Positions 1 through 5,701 of a stretch of 6,521 nt of DNA are shown piece by piece (the stretch's first letter is position 1; the number at the start of each line of letters is the position of its first letter). Made by a program: the position numbers and the translations under genes. The stretch is from JADKCL01 sp046050405 (lineage in GTDB: Bacteria; Bacteroidota; Bacteroidia; J057; JADKCL01). The notes beneath the pieces were generated by a model that was not told the DNA's origin, ran no database searches, and worked only from the letters and a program-made list of their open reading frames with translations. The stretch spans positions 1 to 6,521 of the forward strand of contig JBJOPY010000188.1 in the NCBI GenBank assembly GCA_046050405.1, given 5' to 3'.

Positions 1-3000
1 GTCAAGGCTTCGTGCCCGGGTGCGGAACCAAACCATTCGTACCCCTTTTCCTTGGTCTCGAATGTGGTGAGTCGCTGGTATCCCTTCTCGAGCAGGTCGT
101 TCGCACGCTTCATGATCACCGGATCCACCTTGTCCTGCTCCTTCATGTAGCTCATCACCATCGCATTCGGGTACGCGCTCATGCTGGTCTGTTCGAAGCA
201 GCCATAAGGCTCGTTCAGGATGGACTCGATGCCCTTCACGAGATCGGTCACCACGCTGGGGAAGGCCGTGAAGGTTGCACTGATGGAGCCTGGAACGACA
301 TCGGAGACATTGAACGTAGGTCTTGTCCGCCTCGTTGGCGGCGAATGAAAGTGTGACCGGGAATCCTTGGGTCACGATTTTCAGTTTCTGCTCGAAGGCG
401 TCGGTATGTCCTGCCCCTGCGAAGGCGATCTGGAAGGCCTCTTCGCCTGGCTGATGCTTGACCTTGTAGGCCAGCTGCACCGTCTCAGCCATGCCTGCGG
501 GGATGCTGATGACGGAACCCGTCGTGTTCAGGGGCTCGAGGCCAGAAGGTGGAATCACCTGGAGCGTGCCGCTCAGCGTAGCCTGGGTATTGTTTTTCAA
601 TACGATGGGCACCACCATCTTGTCGCCGCTGGCGACCTCCACTGGGACACGGGCTTGCATGGAGAATGGCAGTTGTGTGAAGAAGACCATCTCCGCACGG
701 CCTACGGCTCCGTCCACGGAGATTCCTTCTGCGATGGCACGGAAAGAGCTGACCTCGTCGCTGTTGTAGAATTCGATGATGGATTTTCCAGTGCGATCCA
801 CCTTCAGCGAAGGTTCCCAAAACAAGGTCTGACGGAAGTCGCTGCGTTTGCCGGGTGCGACGTAATCGGTGCCTGCATAGACGGGCGCAGCAAATTGGCG
901 GGCGTGGTGGAACCTGGCTTGCTGCTGCTGAAGCTCTTCGGCGTCTTTATCTTGGCCGGCGATCGCGCCCATGCGCGGGTCTGCCACGAGGCCGGCGGCG
1001 ATTTCGGCCGCTATCGCGTCTTTTTCTCCGTCAACGCGGTTCAGCTGGTCGCCCTTGGGCTCGTTCCTGTGGCCAGGATCGGGATCATGCGGCTCCGGCT
1101 CAATACCGTCATCGGCCAGCACATTGTCCAGCATGACGGCCCTGCCTTTTTTCGCATCGCGGGTCATTTCTGCACGTCCTGCTTCCATCTTCCCAGCCAT
1201 GGCAGGGGCGGCAGGAGCATCCAGCGCTGCCTTCACCCTTCCAGCTCCACCCATTGGCACGGGTCGGCGGACTGGTGCCTGCCCGGCTTCCTTCACCATG
1301 TCCTCCTTTCCGCCGAATTCCTCTCCCGCTTCCTCCAGGTATGCCGGGTATTGGTTTGGATATAGATAAACCACCAAGTCCTGATTGTAGTCATGGACGG
1401 CAGGGTTTCCCTGGCCATATTTGTCGGCCTTGACGATGAGGTTGTGGTCGAGTGCCAAGTCCATGCGGTCGATGGTGAATTCCCCCGAGTTGTCTGCCAG
1501 TTGAGCGACCTTTGAATTGGGGGCGGTGATGCTGGCACGGGGAATGGGCTTGCCGGTGTGCGCGTCCAGCACGGTGCCCTTGACGATGGCAAGCTCGCCA
1601 GCATTGGACAGCGGGGGAAGGCTCTCGTTCAGGATCTGCTCCCATCTGAAGCGTCTCCAGCCGCTGGTGAGCATCAGGTAGTCCAGCGCTGGGAGGGATT
1701 TTTCCTCCTTGGCGTCGAAGTAGAACCTCGGCTCCTCGACCTTCCCCTTGAGATCGGGCTCCAGGAGCAACTGGCTCAGGATGGTGCCTGATTTGTCGTC
1801 TGCGAAGCTGAGCATCTGGTCGTTCACCACTGCAAGGGACAGATTCGCCGGCATCGGCATTCCGCGCCCGTCCATGACCTTGACGGTCATCCTGACCTTT
1901 TCGCGGGGCAGGTACTTCTCCTTGTCTGTCTTGATCTCGACCTTGAGCTGTCGGTCACGGTTGACGAAGGCGAGACGCTCGCATCGCTCGATTCCCTTTG
2001 CATCGAACAATGTGACTTGTGCGACACCCATGGGGAAGCCGGTCACGGGGATGCTGATCTCGGTTTTTCCGGGGAGGACGCTGACTTCGCTTGCCCAGAC
2101 GACATCGCCGCGCACCTGCACCACCAAGCTCACGGATTCGGATTCGGTGGAGCGGATGGCGACGGCCATTTCCTTGCTGTCCACGCGGTCCACGTTGAGC
2201 ACGAAGCCGCGTGGCAGGGGCTCTGGGAGTTCATATTCTTGCTGGATGCCTTTTGGCTTGGTGATCTTGGCCTTGAAGGTCTGGCCGGGGGCAGGATGGA
2301 AAGCGAATGCACCCATGCCGTGGTGAAAGGATTTGAAATCGGCGATCTGGGCGCCATTCTGGTCGACGACCACACCCTCGATGTCGGCGGGTTTGCCAAA
2401 TTCATTGATGGCGCGGAAGGCGACTTTGCTGCCGAGGCCATACACGAGGTCGCCGCCCTCCGGGAAGAATTGGAGGTCGATCTTGTTCAGGACGATCGGT
2501 ACGGAGCGGGAGATGGACTCCGTGAGCCCATTGTAGGCAATCATTACGTTCACGAGGCCGTCATTGGAGGTGAGGTTTTCAGGAAGGCGGAATCTGAGAC
2601 TGGCCTTCCCTTCGCCGTCGGTCGTGCCCTTCAGGTCGAGGTAGCTGTCGCCTTCCAAGGTGACTTTGTAACTGAATCCATGGCTGCGGAGCGGCTGATT
2701 GTCGTTGCTCTGCAGGTCGAGTCTTGCTACCACCTCTTCGCCTGCGCCGTATGCCTTGCGGTCGAAGTCGATTTTCATCTTCAGATTGGGAAGAACCACG
2801 TTTTGCACTTGGAGCTCCTTCTCGAAGATGAAGCCATCCTTGCTGTTTTCCTGCCATCTGGTATAGGCTTTCACCTTATAGATGCCGCCGAGGGTCTGCG
2901 TATCGAGGTGGAAATCTCCCTTTGCAACGCCGTCGTGAGCGACAAGCCTCATCTTTTGCTGGACATTGCCTTTCGGATTGATGAAATCGACATAGAGAAT

Positions 3001-3300
3001 CTCGCTCTTGGTGCTGCGGGCCATCGTCTGCCCGTCGCGGACATAGGCGGCAAACCAGATGTCATCGCCGGGATTGTAAAAGGGCTTGTCAAATTGGAGG
3101 TAAACCCTGTCCTCGGGCATGTGTTGGGTGTAGGCCTCCAGCTTGTGTTCGAGCTGGGTGATGAACGGATTGATCTTGACAGGGAGGCCGCCCCCCGCTG
3201 CTGTGACCAATACCATGACCAGGATCGCGGAAGCGGCGAGGAGGCTGGTCATGAGCAATTTTTGGGATGTGACTTTCATATTCGCATGAGATTTAGGCAT
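1..3300 (-). CDS. Alpha-2-macroglobulin family protein, N-terminal part, frameshifted, 3' end outside window
   Basis: This is a large envelope protein of the bacterial alpha-2-macroglobulin (A2M) type. Such proteins are thought to trap attacking proteases covalently through a Cys-Gln thioester. The ATG at 3300 is the first possible start, because an in-frame TGA sits directly before it; a second ATG (3279) is 7 codons in. Residues 15-38 are a hydrophobic signal or anchor segment without a lipobox Cys. Macroglobulin-like beta domains follow: YLQFDKPFYNPGDDIWF at about 67-83, KMKIDFDRKAYGAGEEV at about 174-190, and KVEIKTDKEKYLPREKV at about 453-469. A GWRRFRWEQ motif lies at about 547-555. A carboxypeptidase-regulatory-like domain occupies about 565-637 (GTVLDAHTGKPIPRASI). 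A low-complexity linker spans about 655-810, and the A2M signature domain about 818-878. The frame then shifts at about 312-318, and the thioester motif PYGCFEQ continues in another frame. The family assignment is firm; whether the frameshift is genuine cannot be judged here. Confidence 0.93.
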   Translation of the reverse strand, partial: MPKSHANMKVTSQKLLMTSLLAASAILVMVLVTAAGGGLPVKINPFITQLEHKLEAYTQHMPEDRVYLQFDKPFYNPGDDIWFAAYVRDGQTMARSTKSEILYVDFINPKGNVQQKMRLVAHDGVAKGDFHLDTQTLGGIYKVKAYTRWQENSKDGFIFEKELQVQNVVLPNLKMKIDFDRKAYGAGEEVVARLDLQSNDNQPLRSHGFSYKVTLEGDSYLDLKGTTDGEGKASLRFRLPENLTSNDGLVNVMIAYNGLTESISRSVPIVLNKIDLQFFPEGGDLVYGLGSKVAFRAINEFGKPADIEGVVVDQNGAQIADFKSFHHGMGAFAFHPAPGQTFKAKITKPKGIQQEYELPEPLPRGFVLNVDRVDSKEMAVAIRSTESESVSLVVQVRGDVVWASEVSVLPGKTEISIPVTGFPMGVAQVTLFDAKGIERCERLAFVNRDRQLKVEIKTDKEKYLPREKVRMTVKVMDGRGMPMPANLSLAVVNDQMLSFADDKSGTILSQLLLEPDLKGKVEEPRFYFDAKEEKSLPALDYLMLTSGWRRFRWEQILNESLPPLSNAGELAIVKGTVLDAHTGKPIPRASITAPNSKVAQLADNSGEFTIDRMDLALDHNLIVKADKYGQGNPAVHDYNQDLVVYLYPNQYPAYLEEAGEEFGGKEDMVKEAGQAPVRRPVPMGGAGRVKAALDAPAAPAMAGKMEAGRAEMTRDAKKGRAVMLDNVLADDGIEPEPHDPDPGHRNEPKGDQLNRVDGEKDAIAAEIAAGLVADPRMGAIAGQDKDAEELQQQQARFHHARQFAAPVYAGTDYVAPGKRSDFRQTLFWEPSLKVDRTGKSIIEFYNSDEVSSFRAIAEGISVDGAVGRAEMVFFTQLPFSMQARVPVEVASGDKMVVPIVLKNNTQATLSGTLQVIPPSGLEPLNTTGSVISIPAGMAETVQLAYKVKHQPGEEAFQIAFAGAGHTDAFEQKLKIVTQGFPVTLSFAANEADKTYVQCLRCRSRLHQCNLHGLPQRGDRSREGHRVHPERALWLLRTDQHERVPECDGDELHEGAGQGGSGDHEACERPAREGIPATHHIRDQGKGVRMVWFRTRARSLD
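189..209 (-). other. Thioester motif PYGCFEQ of the A2M-like protein
   Basis: The codons at 209..189 read P-Y-G-C-F-E-Q. This is the bacterial counterpart of the GCGEQ thioester motif of vertebrate A2M and complement C3. The Cys is at 200..198 and the Gln at 191..189. The flanks (ESILNE before, TSMSAYPN after) are also typical of the start of the thioester domain. A complete motif means the protein should be a trapping type, not one of the thioester-less paralogues, provided the upstream frame is intact. Confidence 0.9.
312..318 (-). other. Frameshift site in the A2M-like gene
   Basis: Reading on the minus strand from 3300, the protein is coherent through ...NEADKTYV at about residue 995 (position 313). 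It then becomes nonsense (QCLRCRSR...), although no stop appears before position 1. In the neighbouring frame, family-typical sequence begins at once: FNVSDVVPGSISATFTAFPS, then the thioester motif. One extra base or two missing bases around 312-318 would explain it. There is no long homopolymer or known slippery heptamer here, so programmed frameshifting is unlikely. A sequencing or assembly error or a real mutation is more likely. Confidence 0.85.
911..1335 (-). other. Low-complexity linker within the A2M-like protein
   Basis: About 140 residues between the carboxypeptidase-regulatory-like domain and the A2M signature domain lack any domain pattern I recognise. The first part is rich in Ala, Gly and Met (APAAPAMAGKMEAGRAEM). 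The middle is acidic and Pro-rich (DDGIEPEPHDPDPGH). It ends in a Gln run (ELQQQQARFHH). The reading frame is open throughout and agrees with both flanks, so this is a real insert or linker and not a second frameshift. It corresponds roughly to the position of the exposed bait region, but calling it a bait is inference. Confidence 0.6.
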
Positions 3301-3369
3301 TCAATGCAGTGGGGTTTTCACTGTTTTGGCTGGTAGGTGCAGGGATTCTGGGGATTCCATAACCGGAAG

Positions 3370-3386
3370 CGAAAATTTTCGAAAAA
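3370..3386. promoter_or_regulatory. Overlapping palindromes, possible operator before the A2M-like gene
   Basis: CGAAAATTTTCG at 3370-3381 is a perfect 12-base palindrome. It overlaps a second perfect one, TTTTCGAAAA, at 3376-3385. Together they form an alternating CGAAAA/TTTTCG pattern 70-85 bases upstream of the A2M-like start. Such symmetry suits a dimeric regulator, but short AT-rich palindromes also arise by chance. No regulator gene is visible nearby to pair with it. Confidence 0.3.
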
Positions 3387-3712
3387 TCATGGGAGCTGGA
3401 GACGCCTGTCAGTAGGAATGTGTCCTGCGAACGATCGAAACGGTGAAAGGGAAGGATTCAGGACTTTTTTTAACCAAGCCGTCATTGGGGGCATGGGGAA
3501 CAATGAACGAGTTGGATCGCAAATGGGGGATGGAATGTACAAAAAAGCTCGGTTCGATCATGTTCTTGCCCATCAACATGGATCCGTGGCGTGTCACGAT
3601 GTCGCAGCATTGGATGCGGTCATGGACGTTACGATCAGTTCTGACGATCACCCCCATTCATCTGGCAAGTCAACCCCGGACAAAAGTGCTTGCAGGACAA
3701 GGATTGGCAAGC

Positions 3713-3718
3713 TATAAT
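3713..3718 (+). promoter_or_regulatory. TATAAT box, possible -10 element for parA-like gene
   Basis: A perfect TATAAT lies at 3713-3718, 89 bases before the parA-like start. The candidate -35 at a 17-base spacing is TTGCAG (3690-3695), which matches only 3 of 6 bases of TTGACA. If the host uses a Bacteroidota sigma factor, this hexamer may be irrelevant and the site at 3752-3759 would be the better candidate. Confidence 0.25.
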
Positions 3719-3751
3719 TTGTCCAATTCTGATTTCGATAATAGTTCCAAA

Positions 3752-3759
3752 TAAATTTG
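3752..3759 (+). promoter_or_regulatory. Bacteroidota-type -7 element (TAAATTTG) before parA-like gene
   Basis: TAAATTTG matches the Bacteroidota primary-sigma -7 consensus TAnnTTTG at every fixed position. It lies 48 bases before the parA-like ATG in an AT-rich leader. The -33 element (TTTG) is weak: TCTG at 3728-3731 gives a 20-base spacer with one mismatch. The match could be chance in AT-rich DNA, but a similar perfect element precedes the sigma gene. Confidence 0.4.
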
Positions 3760-3807
3760 GTGAATATGTTCGTTTGATTCTAATTTCGCTCTCAAATTAT
3801 TTTTCAA

Positions 3808-4866
3808 ATGGCTGTTTATACGTTTTGGAACAACAAGGGTGGAGTAGGAAAAAGCTATTTGACATTTCAAGTCGCCTGCGAGTACGCAAGGACACACCCT
3901 GACCAGAAAATTCTGGTCTTGGATTTATGCCCGCAGGCCAATGCTTCGGGGATGCTGCTGGGAGGATTGTTCAATGGTGAGCGACATCTGAACCAATTGA
4001 GTCTGGAAACACCCAGGAAGACCATCTCCGGCTACATTGAAGAACGCATCATCAGTCCGTATTTAAACCCATGCACTGGAGCCACCTACCTTTCAAGTGT
4101 CTCAACCTACAATATGGAGGTTCCCCGGAATCTCCACTTGGTGGCAGGGGACGAGCAATTGGAAATACAAGGTTCTAGGGTGGTCGGAGCCACCAATCCT
4201 GGCCCGGTCGATGCATGGAGGTCTGTCCATAGCTGGATCCGAGACTTGATCCACGACATCAGAAACCATTGGAACCAATCTGAAACAACCGTGTTCATTG
4301 ACTGCAACCCCAGTTTTTCGATCTATACCGAGCTTGCCTTGTCCGCAAGTGATCGACTGATCATTCCTTTTTCAGCAGATGCTTCATCCCGTCGGGCGGT
4401 GAGAGCAGTCTTGGCGCTCGTCTATGGGATTGCGCGTAACCCAGGCACCGCTCGCTCTGAGTTCACCATTAATTCGGAACGCTGGGGAATGAAGTTACCC
4501 CAGATTTATTGCTATGTCGGGAATCGGCTTACACAGTATATAAAGTCAGCATCTGCCTTTCGAAGTGTCGTGACCGAGATTGGCAATGAGATTTGGAACG
4601 TATGGAAATCCCATCCCAACCTTTTTTGGATTCATCCCTCCAATGCAAGTTTACCCAACTCAAGGAAGAGTTTCAGGGACATGTTTCAGTATGAGATCGC
4701 CGATGCCAATACCGCCTCCGTGGTTTCAAGCAGTCTCGGCATTCCAATTATGACCTTGACGGCAGGAAAGAAGGAGATCACGGATGGGATTGCCCCGATG
4801 GTCAACCAGCAACAACTGGACAGGCAACAGCCCAACATCCGTAACCTGGTGGCTACGATCGAGTGA
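3808..4866 (+). CDS. ParA/MinD-type ATPase, solitary, with DLCPQ in place of DxDPQ
   Basis: This 352-residue protein is a P-loop ATPase of the ParA/Soj/MinD superfamily, which form ATP-dependent dimers that position DNA or other cargo. The deviant Walker A motif NNKGGVGKS is at residues 8-16, with signature Lys10 and P-loop Lys15. The A' motif is DLCPQANAS at 39-47. NLHLVAGDEQLE at 108-119 matches the usual ParA segment. The Walker B motif VFIDCNPSFS is at 162-171 (Asp165), followed by a typical ASDRLIIPF strand at 180-188. The usual second Asp of the A' motif is Cys41. The protein is longer than the ~250 residues of a chromosomal Soj and lacks the N-terminal helix-turn-helix of plasmid P1-type ParA. 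No parB-like gene or parS-like repeat is visible. The start has no Shine-Dalgarno sequence but opens straight into the first beta strand (MAVYTFWNNKGG). G+C is about 50%, lower than the flanking genes. The superfamily is certain; the cargo and role are unknown. Confidence 0.93.
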   Translation: MAVYTFWNNKGGVGKSYLTFQVACEYARTHPDQKILVLDLCPQANASGMLLGGLFNGERHLNQLSLETPRKTISGYIEERIISPYLNPCTGATYLSSVSTYNMEVPRNLHLVAGDEQLEIQGSRVVGATNPGPVDAWRSVHSWIRDLIHDIRNHWNQSETTVFIDCNPSFSIYTELALSASDRLIIPFSADASSRRAVRAVLALVYGIARNPGTARSEFTINSERWGMKLPQIYCYVGNRLTQYIKSASAFRSVVTEIGNEIWNVWKSHPNLFWIHPSNASLPNSRKSFRDMFQYEIADANTASVVSSSLGIPIMTLTAGKKEITDGIAPMVNQQQLDRQQPNIRNLVATIE

Positions 4867-5019
4867 CCGAAGGTCAATTCAAGGGATCTCCGAATACGTT
4901 GGATACCTGATGCGTTGGGAAATTGCGAAAAAATTGAATTGGTCCATCGGCGCATTGCATCCGTAGGATTGACGAGGCCATCCCTGTGATGGAGGGAAGA
5001 GCTGCTTGTCTATGCGATT

Positions 5020-5078
5020 GGTTACCGCACCTCTTCATCAAGGCTTGAAGTAACCCCCTCAGAAATTTGGTTATTTTT
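5020..5078 (+). terminator. Weak candidate terminator hairpin after parA-like gene
   Basis: The inverted repeats GGTTA/TAACC (5020-5024, 5051-5055) and CTTCA/TGAAG (5033-5037, 5046-5050) can stack into one hairpin with an 8-base bulge and an 8-base loop. TTATTTTT follows at 5071-5078, but not immediately after the stem. The T-rich stretch also overlaps a candidate promoter element, so this is only a possibility. Confidence 0.15.
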
Positions 5079-5079
5079 G
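5072..5079 (+). promoter_or_regulatory. Bacteroidota-type -7 element (TATTTTTG) before sigma gene
   Basis: TATTTTTG fits TAnnTTTG exactly and ends 28 bases before the ATG at 5108. The best -33 candidate is TTG at 5045-5047, with a 24-base spacer, a little longer than usual. If used, the transcript would start at about 5086, inside the GC-rich hairpin region, leaving a short leader. Confidence 0.4.
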
Positions 5080-5082
5080 ATC

Positions 5083-5100
5083 GGGCTAGGGCAGCAGCCC
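5083..5100 (+). other. GC-rich hairpin just upstream of sigma gene
   Basis: GGGCT (5083-5087) pairs with AGCCC (5096-5100). A competing fold pairs GGGC (5089-5092) with GCCC (5097-5100). The hairpin ends 7 bases before the ATG at 5108, so it could influence initiation there, or it may simply lie near the transcription start. It has no T-tract and is not a terminator. Confidence 0.25.
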
Positions 5101-5107
5101 CGAGACG

Positions 5108-5701
5108 ATGCTTTTTCAAAGGCACAGCAAAAATCGCCAAGCAATGGCGGATGTTGATCTGATTACCCAGTACAAGGCCTCGGGGGACACGGCTTTTGTG
5201 GGTGAGCTGTTTGAGCGGTATTCCGTTCAGATTTTCGCCATCTGCCGCAAGTACTTCAAAGATCCGGACGATGCCAAGGACGCAGCGATGGAAATCTTCG
5301 AATACCTGCTCATGGAGCTGAAAAAGTACGACATACAGGCGTTCAAGAGCTGGCTCACCCGTGCCAGCTCCAATTTCTGCCTGATGCGCATTCGCAAAAA
5401 CCGATCCCTCGAAGGGAGTGCAGAGGAATACAAGAAAAATGAGTTGGCGGTTATGGAATCAGGCCACGATCTGCACCCTGAAGCCGAAGCCACCGAGAAA
5501 GAGCTCGAACTCCAGAGGTTGGAACTTGCGCTCGGAGGACTCAATGCAGAGCAGAAAACCTGCGTGGAGTTGTTTTTCCTGCAAGGAAAGTCGTACGATG
5601 AAGTCGTGACCCTTACAGGATACAATTACAACCAGGTCAAGAGTTTCATCCAAAATGGAAAGCGGAACCTCAGGATCCGCCTCCAGGGAGCCAATGAGTA
5701 A
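5108..5701 (+). CDS. ECF-type RNA polymerase sigma factor (sigma-70 family)
   Basis: This 197-residue protein has the two-domain layout of extracytoplasmic-function sigma factors, which direct RNA polymerase to envelope-stress or surface-function promoters. Region 2 spans about 35-99: LFERYSVQIFAICRKYFKD, then DDAKDAAMEIFEYLL (core-binding and -10 recognition), then FKSWLTRASSNFCLMRIRKN. A charged linker rich in Glu follows (100-135). Region 4 spans about 138-193, with the helix-turn-helix YDEVVTLTGYNYNQVKSFI (163-181) and the usual KRNLR at 185-189. The ATG at 5108 gives 12 extra residues (MLFQRHSKNRQA) before MADVDLITQYKASGD. The ATG at 5144 would begin exactly where family members usually begin and may be the true start; neither has a Shine-Dalgarno sequence. 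The gene overlaps the following anti-sigma gene by 8 bases. The family is certain; the ECF subgroup and targets are unknown. Confidence 0.93.
   Translation: MLFQRHSKNRQAMADVDLITQYKASGDTAFVGELFERYSVQIFAICRKYFKDPDDAKDAAMEIFEYLLMELKKYDIQAFKSWLTRASSNFCLMRIRKNRSLEGSAEEYKKNELAVMESGHDLHPEAEATEKELELQRLELALGGLNAEQKTCVELFFLQGKSYDEVVTLTGYNYNQVKSFIQNGKRNLRIRLQGANE

Larger units (their letters stand above)
3301..3807. other. Divergent intergenic region without a convincing gene
   Basis: These 507 bases separate the minus-strand A2M-like gene from the plus-strand parA-like gene and should hold both promoters. Open frames here (3337-3717 and 3443-3754 plus, 3409-3657 minus) overlap one another, have no recognisable motif or ribosome binding site, and resemble chance frames. 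The part next to the A2M-like gene has a pair of overlapping palindromes. The last ~97 bases (3711-3807) are strongly AT-rich (71 of 97 are A or T) and look like a promoter/leader. The middle part (about 3420-3700) shows nothing I can name; an old gene remnant is possible. Confidence 0.6.
4867..5107. other. Intergenic region between parA-like and sigma factor genes
   Basis: These 241 bases contain no tRNA-like fold or convincing gene. An imperfect inverted repeat (GGTTA at 5020-5024 with TAACC at 5051-5055, and CTTCA at 5033-5037 with TGAAG at 5046-5050) could form a bulged hairpin. T-rich sequence follows only about 16 bases later, so a terminator for the parA-like gene is uncertain. The downstream end carries a candidate promoter element and a GC-rich hairpin before the sigma gene. 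Confidence 0.5.

Noticed and set aside
367..1365. 332-codon open frame on the plus strand
   Set aside because: It lies entirely antisense to the A2M-like gene, whose minus-strand translation shows clear family motifs. The plus-strand translation has no domain pattern and reflects GC-rich codon use on the other strand.
2017..3336. 439-codon open frame on the plus strand
   Set aside because: Also antisense to the A2M-like gene and mirrored from its codons; the composition (many His, Gly, Val, Asp) has no recognisable motif.
3422..3471. GTCCTG (3422-3427) and CAGGAC (3459-3464) followed by seven Ts, terminator-like
   Set aside because: The stem is only 6 base pairs with a 31-base loop, and no plus-strand gene ends upstream that would need it.
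3337..3754. Overlapping open frames in the divergent intergenic region (plus 3337-3717 and 3443-3754, minus 3409-3657)
   Set aside because: They compete with each other, lack start signals and recognisable motifs, and one runs into the AT-rich leader of the parA-like gene. I could not match any to a transposase or toxin/antitoxin family.
4875..4941. Inverted repeat CAATTCAA / TTGAATTG after the parA-like gene
   Set aside because: Only 8 base pairs with a 51-base loop and no T-tract; likely chance in this region.
4978..4992. Small hairpin CCATC-cctgt-GATGG
   Set aside because: A five-base stem with no following T-run; too weak to call a terminator.
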